Origin: Saccharothrix luteola
GTDB taxonomy: Bacteria > Actinomycetota > Actinomycetes > Mycobacteriales > Pseudonocardiaceae
Assembly: GCF_020859565.1 (NCBI RefSeq)
Contig: NZ_JAJHUO010000044.1
Coordinates: 23,661 to 87,660, forward strand
DNA length: 64,000 nucleotides
Direction: 5' to 3'
A program made the translations under genes and the position numbers. Positions 1-7,993 of this stretch are shown here, one piece after another. The notes beneath the pieces are model-generated. The model saw nothing but the letters and a program-made list of their open reading frames with translations, was not told the origin of the DNA and did no database searches. The stretch's first letter is position 1, and each line of letters begins with the position of its first letter.

Positions 1-948
1 GTCGAGCCGCACCCGCCGGAAGATCGACACCGCGCGGGCGACCGCCCTGGTGTCCCGGTCCAGCGGCGCGACCCGCCGCAGCACCGCTTCCCGCCTGGTC
101 AGCCGGATCGCCGACGGCGACACGGTGAGCCGGGCCCGGTTGCCGTCCACCGCGACCAGGTCCAGTTCGCGCAGCGACCGGGCGATCTCGACCGCGAAGA
201 ACGGGTTGCCGTCCGCCCGCTGGTGGACCTCGTGCGCCAGGCCGTCGTCCACCGGCGTGCCCAGCACGGTCTCCACGATCCGCGCCACGTCACCGCCGCT
301 CAACGGGGCCAGCCGCACGCGCACCACGTCGGCGTGCCGTTCGAGCCGGTCGAGCAGCTCCTCCACGCCGGGGTTCCGGTGGTGCTCGCGCACCGCCGTG
401 ATCAGCACCAACGGCGCGGCCGTGACCCTGCGCAGCACCACGGCGAGCATGGCCAGCGAGTCGTCGTCCACCTGGTCGACGTCGTCCAGCACGAGCGCGG
501 CGGGCCGTTCGGCGGTGAGCGCGGCCAGCGCCCGTGCCACCACCTCGCACGACCGGCCGAACCAGGTCGCGTCGGGCGCCGCCGTCAGCTCCAACGCCTC
601 CACCGCGGCGCGCACCTCACGCGACCCCGCCCCACCCGGCGCGACCGCCACCGACCGCAACGCCGTGGCCACCGCCGCGTACGGGATGCGCCTGCTCACG
701 TCGTCCGACTCGGCGGCGGCCACCGCGCACCCCCGGTCGCGCAGCCGGCGGCACGCCTCGGCCACCAGGCTGGACTTGCCGATCCCGGGCTCGCCCGACA
801 CGACGACAGCCACCAACCCGGCCGCGGGCACGCGCTCGACCGCGTCGAACACGGCCGCCAACTCGGCCTCCCGGCCGAAGAAGGACCGGCCGACGAAAGA
901 CGACAACAGGCGACCTCCCGCCGTCGGAGCGGCCACCACCCTACCCAC
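1..948 (-). CDS. AAA-type ATPase transcriptional regulator (LuxR/MalT-like), 3' end cut by window edge
   Basis: The minus-strand frame is open from a GTG at 948 to base 1 with no stop, so 316 N-terminal residues are visible and the C-terminus lies outside the window. A short N-terminal segment is followed by an FVGRSFFGREAEL entry motif and a Walker A GEPGIGKSSL near residues 51-60. A Walker B-like LVLDDVDQVDDDS and the sensor-like VLITAVREHH follow, which is the arrangement of AAA ATPase modules in large LuxR/LAL regulators. The DNA-binding domain, usually C-terminal, is not visible, so the LuxR assignment is inference. An AGGGA lies about 9 nt before the GTG. It is divergent from the hydrolase at 1021. 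Other in-frame GTGs at 939 and 936 are alternative starts. Confidence 0.75.
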   Translation of the reverse strand, partial: MGRVVAAPTAGGRLLSSFVGRSFFGREAELAAVFDAVERVPAAGLVAVVVSGEPGIGKSSLVAEACRRLRDRGCAVAAAESDDVSRRIPYAAVATALRSVAVAPGGAGSREVRAAVEALELTAAPDATWFGRSCEVVARALAALTAERPAALVLDDVDQVDDDSLAMLAVVLRRVTAAPLVLITAVREHHRNPGVEELLDRLERHADVVRVRLAPLSGGDVARIVETVLGTPVDDGLAHEVHQRADGNPFFAVEIARSLRELDLVAVDGNRARLTVSPSAIRLTRREAVLRRVAPLDRDTRAVARAVSIFRRVRLD

Positions 949-1020
949 TGAGGAATCCCTACTCACGTGGCGTGGCTCACGGTGGTGGCATGGCGGCAGA
1001 CAACCGCACCTGGAGGGTCC

Positions 1021-2214
1021 ATGACGGTCGAGGGCACCTGCGCCGACGAGTTCGCCGAGGTCCGCGCCGAGTTCGAACGCAACTTCGCCGAACGCGGCGA
1101 GCTCGGCGGTGGCGTGCACGTGACGCTCGACGGCGAGACCGTGGTCGACCTGTGGGGCGGCGACGCGGGCGGGCGGCCGTGGACCGAGGACACGATCACG
1201 CACGTGTGGTCGTGCACCAAGGGCGCGACCGCGTTGTGCGCGCACGTGCTGGCGTCCCGGGGCGAGCTGGACCTCGACGCGCCGGTCACCGCGTACTGGC
1301 CGGAGTTCGGGCAGAACGGCAAGGCGGACACGCTGGTGCGGCACCTGCTGTCGCACCAGGCCGGGTTGACCGCGGTGCGGGAGCCGGTGCCGCCGGGCGG
1401 GATGCTCGACTGGGAGCTGATGACGGGCCTGCTGGCGCGGCAGGAGCCGTTCTGGGCGCCCGGCACGCGGCACGGCTACCACGCGTTGACGTTCGGGCAC
1501 CTGATCGGCGAGGTGATCCGGCGGGTGTCCGGGCTGGCGCTGGCCGAGTTCTTCGAGAAGGAGGTCTCCGGTCCGCTGGGGCTGGACTTCTGGCTGACGC
1601 TGCCCGACGACCTGGAACCGCTGGTCGCGCCCACCGTCCCCGTCGAGCGCGGCGAGGCGCTGCCGGGCATGTACGTGACCGGGCTGTCCGAGCCCGGGTC
1701 GATGCAGGGGCTGCTGCTGGGCAACACCGGCGGTTACGTCGCGGCGTCGAACACCCGGGAGGCCCACGCGGCGCAGTACGGCTCGGTCGGCGGGATGAGC
1801 AACGCGCGCGGCCTGGCGCAGATGTACCGGCCACTCGCGTCGGGCGGCGAGTACAACGGCGTGCGGCTGGTGGACGAGGCGCAGCTCCCGGTCATGTCGG
1901 GGGTGGAGTCGGCCGGGTTCGACGAGATGCTGCTCGCGCCGACCCGGTTCTCGGCCGGGTTCATGAAGGCGGCGGCCAACCGGCGCCTGCCCGCCGTGGA
2001 ACGCGGGGTGGCGATGTCGGAGGACGCGTTCGGGCACTCCGGGATGGGCGGTTCGCTGGGCTTCGCAGACCCCGGCGCGCGGATGTCGTTCGGCTACGCG
2101 ATGACGAAGATGGGGCCGGGCCTGGGCGTCAATGCCCGCGGCCAGTCCCTTGTGGACGCCGTCTACCGCGCGTTGGGCTACCGCCAGGCCCTCACCGGCA
2201 CCTGGTTCCGCTGA
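1021..2214 (+). CDS. Serine hydrolase, beta-lactamase/esterase (EstB-like) family
   Basis: This 397-residue protein belongs to the class C beta-lactamase/penicillin-binding-protein-like esterases. The nucleophile motif SxxK is seen as SCTK in VWSCTKGAT near residue 60. A Tyr motif of the YxN type is replaced by GYHALTFG near 160, and the third box is HSGMGGS near 340, where classical beta-lactamases have KTG. These substitutions favour an esterase or carboxypeptidase over antibiotic hydrolysis. No signal peptide is visible, so it is probably cytoplasmic. The ATG at 1021 has a GGAGGG box 4-9 nt upstream; an in-frame ATG at 967 has none. It is convergent with the gene at 2219, only 4 bp separating the stops. 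The substrate cannot be told from sequence. Confidence 0.85.
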   Translation: MTVEGTCADEFAEVRAEFERNFAERGELGGGVHVTLDGETVVDLWGGDAGGRPWTEDTITHVWSCTKGATALCAHVLASRGELDLDAPVTAYWPEFGQNGKADTLVRHLLSHQAGLTAVREPVPPGGMLDWELMTGLLARQEPFWAPGTRHGYHALTFGHLIGEVIRRVSGLALAEFFEKEVSGPLGLDFWLTLPDDLEPLVAPTVPVERGEALPGMYVTGLSEPGSMQGLLLGNTGGYVAASNTREAHAAQYGSVGGMSNARGLAQMYRPLASGGEYNGVRLVDEAQLPVMSGVESAGFDEMLLAPTRFSAGFMKAAANRRLPAVERGVAMSEDAFGHSGMGGSLGFADPGARMSFGYAMTKMGPGLGVNARGQSLVDAVYRALGYRQALTGTWFR

Positions 2215-2218
2215 CGGT

Positions 2219-2803
2219 TCAGCGCGCGCGGAGGAAGCGGGCGGCGGCCACGAACTCCTCTTCCTCCGGTCCGTCCTCCCACTCGTGCAGGCACAGCTGG
2301 TCCGCGACCTCCGCCAGCCCGCGCCAGCCGTCGTCGGGCAGGCCGTGCTCGCGCGCCACCGCCACCAGGTCCGCGAACGCGTCGGCGTGCAGGCCGTCGG
2401 CCAGGTGTCCGTCGTACGGGGCCAACGCCTCCCGGGGCAGCAACGCGGCCACCTCCACGAGGTGCGCGCGAGCACGGGCCTGACGGAGCAGCACCTCGTC
2501 GTCACCGGGATCGTCCAACGCCGAGGGCTCAACCGACGCGATCAGCAGCATCAGGAACCAGAGGCGTTCCACGTCCTCCTGGAACGCCTCTCGATCCTCC
2601 TGCACGCGCGGGTCCCACAACGGGCTGCCCTCGACCAACCGGCGGGCTTCGTCGTCGGGCACGCCGGCGCCCTTGGCGTAGTAGACGATCGCCGCCGACT
2701 TCGGCACCCCACGTCCACCGAGCGCGGTGAACACCTCTTCGTGCCCGAGCCCCCGGACGTGGGCGTCGTGGACCATGGCGATCAGCTCGGGGTCGTCGTG
2801 CAC
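2219..2803 (-). CDS. Hypothetical protein, 194 residues
   Basis: I do not recognise a named family. The first 60 residues form a compact helical module (VPKSAAIVYYAKGAGVPDDE followed by ARRLVEGSPLW) resembling short N-terminal modules seen on many actinobacterial hypothetical proteins. The rest is acidic and helical, ending in a Glu-rich stretch (EDGPEEEEF) before a basic tail. No signal peptide or membrane segment is present, so it is probably cytoplasmic. The stop lies 4 bp from the convergent hydrolase. The start at 2803 is 10 bp downstream of the stop of the TetR gene on the same strand, so the two may be co-transcribed. Coding status is supported by length and codon bias. Confidence 0.65.
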   Translation of the reverse strand: MHDDPELIAMVHDAHVRGLGHEEVFTALGGRGVPKSAAIVYYAKGAGVPDDEARRLVEGSPLWDPRVQEDREAFQEDVERLWFLMLLIASVEPSALDDPGDDEVLLRQARARAHLVEVAALLPREALAPYDGHLADGLHADAFADLVAVAREHGLPDDGWRGLAEVADQLCLHEWEDGPEEEEFVAAARFLRAR

Positions 2804-2813
2804 ACCGGCGATC

Positions 2814-3446
2814 CTACGAGCCGGTGCCGTAGACCGAACGCAACCAGACGCACGTCAGGGTGTCGACCAGCTCGCGGTCCCGCGCCGCCGACCGGCGGGA
2901 CCGCGAACGGCTCAGGAAGGCCTGCTCGTTCATCGCCACCAACACCGCCGCCAACGACTTGGCGTCCGGGCCCGCCGGAGCGACGCCCGCCTCCCGCTCG
3001 AGCTCGATCCGCGACGCGGTCGCCTCCACGAACCGGTGGGCGACGCCGGCCCAGAACTCCCGCATCAACGGGTCGGTGTCACGGGCCCGTACGGCGGCGC
3101 GCAGCACCGGCCCGTGCTCGCGCCACACCGCGAGGCTCGCGCCCAACGCGCGCCGGATCGAGGCCTCGGGCGGTTCGCTCCCGCGCCGCAGCCACGACGA
3201 CGCCGACTCGTAGAGGGCGTCGAGGACTCCACCGGACAACGCGTGCAGCACCGCTTCCCGCGACGCGAAGTGGAAGTAGAACGTCGACCGCGAGATGCCC
3301 GCTCCCGAGGCCAGTTCGTCGACCGCGATGTCGTCCAGGGAACGGGTCTGCAGCAGCCGCTCGGCCGTGTCGAGGATCGCCTGCGAGGTGAGGTCGCCCT
3401 TGCTGGGCCTGCGTCGCGACCCGACCGTGCCGGCACGTGGGGACAT
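2814..3446 (-). CDS. TetR-family transcriptional regulator
   Basis: This 210-residue protein has a typical TetR N-terminal helix-turn-helix: AILDTAERLLQTRSLDDIAV, then an ASGAGISRSTFYFHFASREAV recognition region at about residues 20-60. A helical ligand-binding and dimerisation half follows. The first ATG (3455) and second ATG (3446) are in frame. A GAGG lies 9 nt before the second and touches the first, so 3446 is preferred. It is read away from the PHP gene at 3559, the two starts being about 110 bp apart. It may control its own gene and the downstream hypothetical; the effector is unknown. Confidence 0.88.
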   Translation of the reverse strand: MSPRAGTVGSRRRPSKGDLTSQAILDTAERLLQTRSLDDIAVDELASGAGISRSTFYFHFASREAVLHALSGGVLDALYESASSWLRRGSEPPEASIRRALGASLAVWREHGPVLRAAVRARDTDPLMREFWAGVAHRFVEATASRIELEREAGVAPAGPDAKSLAAVLVAMNEQAFLSRSRSRRSAARDRELVDTLTCVWLRSVYGTGS

Positions 3447-3545
3447 GGCGGACATCCTCGGTTCCGCACGCGTTCGGCCGCAAGGTTTTCGCGCGCACCG
3501 CTGCCAAGTCGAGAACGTCGACGCGCACCACCGCGCCGGTCCGGG

Positions 3546-3558
3546 TAGACAATGGGGT
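3546..3558 (+). promoter_or_regulatory. Candidate -10 box for a leaderless transcript
   Basis: TAGACA (3546-3551), read within TAGACAAT, ends 7 nt before the GTG at 3559, and no Shine-Dalgarno sequence lies in between. That is the geometry expected when transcription starts at the first base of the start codon, which is common in actinobacteria. This is inferred from spacing alone. Confidence 0.45.
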
Positions 3559-4542
3559 GTGGATCCGCTCTGGGCACTGCGACAGGTGGCGTTCCAGCTG
3601 GAGCGCGCCGGTGAACCCACCTACCGCGTCCGGGCGTTCCGCAAGGCCGCCGAGGTGCTGGCGGCGTTGCCGGACGGGGAGGTGGCGCGGCGGGTCGCGG
3701 CGGGCACCCTGACCGACCTGCCCGGCATCGGCAAGGCCACCGCCGGCGTGATCGCGGACGCCGTCGCCGGGCGCGAGCCGGCCTACCTGAGCCGGTTCCG
3801 CGAGCCGGTGGTGGGCGGGCAGGCGCTGCGGGCGTTGCTGAAGGGCGACTGCCACACGCACTCCGACTGGTCGGACGGCGGCAGCCCGATCCGGGAGATG
3901 GCCGAGACCGCGCGCGACCTCGGGCACTCGTGGATCGTGCTGACCGACCACTCGCCCCGGCTCACGGTGGCCAACGGGCTGTCCGCGGACCGGCTGCTCG
4001 AGCAGCTGGACGTGGTGGCGGAGCTGAACGCCGAGCTGGCGCCGTTCCGGATCCTGACCGGCATCGAGGTGGACATCCTCGACGACGGCGCGCTCGACCA
4101 GCGGCCCGAGCTGCTCCAGCGGCTCGACCTCGTGGTCGCCAGCGCGCACTCGAAGCTGCGGATGGCGGCGCCGGAGATGACGCGGCGGATGGTGGCCGCG
4201 GTGTCCAACCCGCACGTCGACGTGCTCGGGCACTGCACGGGACGGCTGGTGGTCGGCAAGGGGCGGCCGGAGTCGACGTTCGACGCGGAGGCGGTGTTCT
4301 CGGCGTGCGTCGAGCACGGCACGGCGGTGGAGATCAACTCGCGGCCGGAGCGCCGCGACCCGCCGGGCAGGCTGCTGCGGCTGGCGGTCGAGCTGGGGTG
4401 CACGTTCGCGATCGACAGCGACGCGCACGCACCGGGGCAGCTGGACTGGCTGTCGTTCGGCTGCGAGCGTGCCGAGGAGTGCGGCGTCACCCCCGACCGG
4501 GTGATCAACACCCTGGAGGCCGCGGACCTCCTGTCCCGCTGA
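3559..4542 (+). CDS. HhH plus PHP-domain phosphoesterase (PolX-like without polymerase core)
   Basis: This 327-residue protein starts with a PolX-type 8-kDa region (YRVRAFRKAAEVLAALP) and a helix-hairpin-helix, LTDLPGIGKATAGVIADA, at residues 54-72. A PHP domain follows from about residue 95. Metal-binding motifs are visible: DCHTHSDWSDG, LTDHS, GIEVDIL, SAHSKLR, HVDVLGHCTGR and IDSDAH. Bacterial PolX has a nucleotidyltransferase core between these parts and it is absent here, so the protein is probably a DNA-binding phosphatase or nuclease acting on DNA ends or small phosphoesters. The GTG at 3559 is chosen because the PolX-like alignment begins there; longer upstream frames lack similarity. 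It is convergent with the radical SAM gene. Confidence 0.85.
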   Translation: MDPLWALRQVAFQLERAGEPTYRVRAFRKAAEVLAALPDGEVARRVAAGTLTDLPGIGKATAGVIADAVAGREPAYLSRFREPVVGGQALRALLKGDCHTHSDWSDGGSPIREMAETARDLGHSWIVLTDHSPRLTVANGLSADRLLEQLDVVAELNAELAPFRILTGIEVDILDDGALDQRPELLQRLDLVVASAHSKLRMAAPEMTRRMVAAVSNPHVDVLGHCTGRLVVGKGRPESTFDAEAVFSACVEHGTAVEINSRPERRDPPGRLLRLAVELGCTFAIDSDAHAPGQLDWLSFGCERAEECGVTPDRVINTLEAADLLSR

Positions 4543-4584
4543 CCACCGACCGCGCAACCGCCAACCGCGCCGACCGTCCGGCCC

Positions 4585-5589
4585 TCAACGACCAGCCGTC
4601 GCCGGGCGCTGCGCCCTCGACGCGCGGACCAGGTGGCCGTACCACGGGATCAAGGGCCCGGTCCGGCCTTCGACCAGGCGCAGCCACGTGGCGCGGCACA
4701 GGGCGAGGAACGGCGCCGCGTCCCAGTAGCGCGCCAGCTCCGCCAGCGAGCGGGTCTGGACGTTGCCCAACCCGTACCGGCGGTCGAAGCCGTACGACAC
4801 CGGCACCGCCGCGCCGTTCGCCTCGATCACCAGCGGGGTGAGCCAGCGGCCGAGGGGTTGCCCGTCGTCGACCGGCGCGGCCATGAACGCCTCCGGCTTG
4901 CGGGCCAGCATGGTGCGCGGCACGGCGTCCAGCTGGACGGCCAGGCCGTGTTCCTCGGCGATGCGGCCCAGCTCCACCGCCGCGTACGCCAGCTCGACGG
5001 CGTCCGGGCGCTCACCGGCCATCAACCTGTTCGCGGCGCCTTCCGGCTCCAACGGGTGAACCTGGAGAAGCAGAGCGCCCGATTGGACCGCGGCCAGTGC
5101 GACTTCACCCAGTTGGGTGGCATTCCCCTGGGTCAACGTGGTGATCACGCCGACCGGGAGCCCGACCTCGGTGAGCCGGCGGATGCCCGCCAACGCCTTC
5201 TCGAAGCACCCTTCCCGATCACGGATCCGGTCGTGCGTGGCGCGATCACCGTCCAGCGACACGGCCACCAGGTCGACCAGCCCGCGCACGAGGCCGATGC
5301 GGCGCTGCGTCAACGCCACCGCGTTCGTCGTGACGGTCGTCCGCAGCCCGGCCTCGCGGGCGGCGCGCAGCAGCGCGGGCAGTTCCGGGTACAGGAACGG
5401 CTCACCACCGGAAACGTTCAGCACGTCGTAGCCGAGCGCGGCCGCGTCACGCACCACGGCCGACAGCACGGAGATCGGGATGGCCTCGGCGACGTCCGGG
5501 CCCGAGCTGGAGTAGCAGTGCAGGCAGCGCAGGTTGCACAGCCTGGTCGGGTGGACCTGCAGAACCGCCCGGCCACTCGTCTGGCCCAT
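4585..5589 (-). CDS. Radical SAM enzyme, function unknown
   Basis: The [4Fe-4S]-binding CxxxCxxC motif is CNLRCLHC at residues 18-25. It is followed by the SAM-binding GGEP motif (VSGGEPFLYPEL) and a VAVSLDGD strand, so the N-terminal radical SAM barrel is complete in this 334-residue protein. The C-terminal third has no cysteine cluster, so there is no SPASM or twitch domain with extra clusters. No small precursor-peptide gene is evident next to it, so a RiPP maturase role has no support. The ATG at 5589 follows a strong GGGAGGGTGG box. It stands alone between a convergent PHP gene and a 348-bp divergent upstream region. Confidence 0.8.
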   Translation of the reverse strand: MGQTSGRAVLQVHPTRLCNLRCLHCYSSSGPDVAEAIPISVLSAVVRDAAALGYDVLNVSGGEPFLYPELPALLRAAREAGLRTTVTTNAVALTQRRIGLVRGLVDLVAVSLDGDRATHDRIRDREGCFEKALAGIRRLTEVGLPVGVITTLTQGNATQLGEVALAAVQSGALLLQVHPLEPEGAANRLMAGERPDAVELAYAAVELGRIAEEHGLAVQLDAVPRTMLARKPEAFMAAPVDDGQPLGRWLTPLVIEANGAAVPVSYGFDRRYGLGNVQTRSLAELARYWDAAPFLALCRATWLRLVEGRTGPLIPWYGHLVRASRAQRPATAGR

Positions 5590-5937
5590 TCCACCCTCCC
5601 GCGATGCTCGACATCCCTATGGAGCACGCACGAGGCCCGGTGATACGTCGAACCGTCAACCCGCTTCGCGGCCGCACGCGACCGGGGCCCGCCCGACGCC
5701 CGCTCATCACCACCGCCCGCCCCCCGGCCGAGCGTCCCGCCGACGCCGTCCCGCGACGCGCGAGGGTGCGCATTCCGATCCACCGCCGCAATTGTGCGGA
5801 CAACTCACGAAACCACTCGAATTGACGTTTTCGGCGCGTGCCGACCGATCCGGTGTTAACGTGCTGCGCCGGTCGAGGCATTACCCGGCATTATCCCGAG
5901 TTCGGCTCACGTCTTTGGACCTGAAGGGGTCGCCGAC
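5590..5937. other. 348-bp divergent intergenic region
   Basis: This region separates the divergent radical SAM gene and the anchored-protein gene and should hold both promoters. The right half (about 5790-5900) is clearly more AT-rich than its surroundings and contains ATTGACG (5819-5825), GTTAAC, and CATTACC and CATTATC blocks. No well-spaced -35/-10 pair could be fixed. Short frames across it lack coding character. Confidence 0.4.
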
Positions 5938-6591
5938 ATGGATGACCAGGACTTGAACACCGCTCACGTGCGCCGCAAACCGGGACCGGCGCTCTGGCTG
6001 TCGGCGGCCGGCGTGGCCGTGCTGGCGCTGGGGATCGCCATCGGCAGCACGTTCGACGCCGAGCCCGCCACCACCGCGGCCCCCGCCCTTCCGACCACAT
6101 CACCGCAGGCCACGACCTCGACCACGGAGAGCGTCGCCGCCGCGAGACCGGGCACGATCTGGCTCTCCGACCTGCCACCGGTCGACAGCAGCTCGATCGA
6201 CGACATGTACGTCGAGAGCCCGTGGACGGCCGCCCCCGCGAAGGTGCGGAAGGTGACCTACCCCAAATCCGTTTCCGCCACCGGAGCCTGGTGCTCGTCC
6301 GCCCAGCTGACATTCGCACTGGACGGCAAATACGACCGGTTCACCGCCCAGGTCGCGATCGCGGACGATTCATTGGCGACGAAAGAACTCGACTTCTACG
6401 TCCTCGTCGACGACCACCGGGCGGCCGAGATCGCGAACACCGGCCCCACCCCGCAACCGGTGGACCTCCCCGTCACGGGCGCGCGCCTGCTGACCATCGG
6501 CGTCGAGCCGTTGGCGGAGGACCCGAGCGACTGCCCGGGGCCGGAACGCGTGGGCGTCTGGGCGGACCCGACCCTGACCCCGGCCGGCTGA
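5938..6591 (+). CDS. Membrane-anchored protein with NPCBM/NEW2-like carbohydrate-binding fold
   Basis: This 217-residue protein has a short cytoplasmic N-terminus and one hydrophobic segment at about residues 18-40 (LWLSAAGVAVLALGIAIGST). A Thr/Ser/Pro/Ala-rich linker follows to about residue 65, then an outside domain. The domain has the NPCBM/NEW2 pattern: an LTFALDGKYDRFTAQVAIAD strand pair, then LDFYVLVDDHRA, then a terminal VGVWADP strand. Proteins of this kind are thought to bind cell-wall or exopolysaccharide sugars. GAAGGGG about 9 nt upstream supports the ATG. A strong hairpin follows the gene. The fold call is by pattern only. Confidence 0.7.
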   Translation: MDDQDLNTAHVRRKPGPALWLSAAGVAVLALGIAIGSTFDAEPATTAAPALPTTSPQATTSTTESVAAARPGTIWLSDLPPVDSSSIDDMYVESPWTAAPAKVRKVTYPKSVSATGAWCSSAQLTFALDGKYDRFTAQVAIADDSLATKELDFYVLVDDHRAAEIANTGPTPQPVDLPVTGARLLTIGVEPLAEDPSDCPGPERVGVWADPTLTPAG

Positions 6592-6620
6592 CGGACAACG
6601 CCCCACGACCGGCTGAGGGA

Positions 6621-6662
6621 CGACGTGCCCCGGCCGCGCGGGGCCGCGGCCGGGGCACGTCG
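6621..6662. terminator. Bidirectional terminator hairpin
   Basis: A perfect 18-bp stem (arms 6621-6638 and 6645-6662) closes on a 6-nt loop, CGGGGC. It sits between the convergent ends of the gene at 5938 and the Liv operon. It lacks a U-tract on either side, as is usual for high-GC actinobacterial terminators. Confidence 0.8.
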
Positions 6663-6687
6663 ATCCATCAGGTGCAGCCGGGCGACA

Positions 6688-7980
6688 TCAGGCGTAGCAG
6701 GGCTTCTCGAACTTGAAGTCCTTCGCCGTCGGCCCCGTGAAGAAGTCCTCCACCAGCCCGACACCGGTCGCCGCCTGCTCGTCCGGCTTGTAGATCAACG
6801 TCTGCCGGAACGTGGCGTCGTTCGAGTTGCCGGCGAAGTTGCCCGCGCCCTGGGGCAGCATGCCCTCGTAGTCCACCGAGTTCAGCTGCCGCACGGCCGC
6901 GAGCACACCGGCCCTGGTCAGGTCCTTGTTCGAGGCCGCCTTCTCCAGCGCCGCCTTCAACGGGTACGACCACACCCACCCGGCCGTGTAGCCGTCGTTC
7001 GGCGTCACGCTCGGCAGGGCCTCGCGCAGCGCCTTGTGCCCCGGCGAGTCCGTCGCCCACGACTTCCACGGCGCGGACTGCAGGTACAGCGCCTTGATCG
7101 CGGGCGCCGCGGGGCTCTGCATCAGGCCCTGGTTCCACGTCGGCGACGTGCCGATGAACTTGCCCTTGAACCCGCGCGCCGCCGTCTGGCCGATGATCAC
7201 CGCCGCGTCGGTCGGACCGGTGGTCAGGATGACCACGTCCGGCTTGTTCGCCAGCACCGCGTCGATCGCGCCGCCCTGGTTGTCCTGGCCGGTCTGGGTG
7301 ACCGCGTTGGAGTACGCCACGCCGCGCTTCTCCGCCGCGATCTTCGCGCCCGCCGCCGCGTCGTCGCCGTAGTCACCGGGCAGGTGCACGGCCATCACGC
7401 TCTTCGCGCCGAGCTCGTCCACCGCGTAGTCGACCGAGTTCATCGACTCGACGCAGTAGTTCGCGCCCGATTCCAGGACGACCTCCTCCACGCCCCACAG
7501 CGACGTCCACGACGCGGGCACGCTGACCATCTGCGTGCTCTCCAGGTCGGGCAGGATCGCCGCGGTCGTCGGCGAGCCCAGGGTCTGCGCCAGGGCCAGG
7601 ACCTTGCCCTTCATCTCCTGGTAGACCTGGTTGTGGATCTGCGGGTTGTACTTGTTGTCCTTGACGTACGTGGTCACGTCGACGTCGTAGCCGCCGATGC
7701 CGCCCTTGTCGTTGACGCGCTTCCAGAACGCCTTCTGCGACTCCGTGATCGGCACCGCGAGCGTCTTGAACGGCCCTTCGGTCAGGTCGGAGATCGACCC
7801 GAGGTAGATGCAGCCCCGGTCACTGTGGCCGGTGTCCGGGCACGGCTCGCTGGTCACGCCGAAGTCGACCTTGATACCGCCCTTGCCCTCCTGCGGCGCC
7901 GCGCCGTCGCCACCGCGACACGCGACGGCGGCCAGCGCCACCACGGAGAGCACCGCGAGCACCGCTCTGTGACTTGCCAT
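6688..7980 (-). CDS. ABC transporter substrate-binding lipoprotein, branched-chain amino acid (LivK) type
   Basis: The 430-residue precursor starts with a lipoprotein signal peptide, MASHRAVLAVLSVVALAAVAC, with the lipobox LAAVAC placing the lipidated Cys at residue 21. The mature part has the two-lobe periplasmic-binding fold of the Liv family, with early GSISDLTEGPF and VYQEMKGKVLALAQTLGSPT segments and a VVILTTGPTDAA strand. It would capture the substrate outside the membrane for the permeases encoded just upstream. The ATG at 7980 is chosen because the signal peptide starts there; AAAGGG lies about 9 nt upstream. It is the last gene of the six-gene operon. The ligand could be amino acids, amides, urea or an organic acid. 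Confidence 0.88.
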   Translation of the reverse strand: MASHRAVLAVLSVVALAAVACRGGDGAAPQEGKGGIKVDFGVTSEPCPDTGHSDRGCIYLGSISDLTEGPFKTLAVPITESQKAFWKRVNDKGGIGGYDVDVTTYVKDNKYNPQIHNQVYQEMKGKVLALAQTLGSPTTAAILPDLESTQMVSVPASWTSLWGVEEVVLESGANYCVESMNSVDYAVDELGAKSVMAVHLPGDYGDDAAAGAKIAAEKRGVAYSNAVTQTGQDNQGGAIDAVLANKPDVVILTTGPTDAAVIIGQTAARGFKGKFIGTSPTWNQGLMQSPAAPAIKALYLQSAPWKSWATDSPGHKALREALPSVTPNDGYTAGWVWSYPLKAALEKAASNKDLTRAGVLAAVRQLNSVDYEGMLPQGAGNFAGNSNDATFRQTLIYKPDEQAATGVGLVEDFFTGPTAKDFKFEKPCYA

Positions 7981-7993
7981 CCCATCCACCCTT

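Noticed and set aside
50..1024. Open plus-strand frame of 324 residues opposite the AAA-type regulator
   Set aside because: Composition is Ser/Thr/Arg-rich with no domain, while the minus-strand frame has Walker A and B motifs. It is a GC-bias shadow.
1021..2214. Antibiotic-resistance beta-lactamase
   Set aside because: No signal peptide, and the third motif is HSG rather than KTG. An esterase-like role is more likely.
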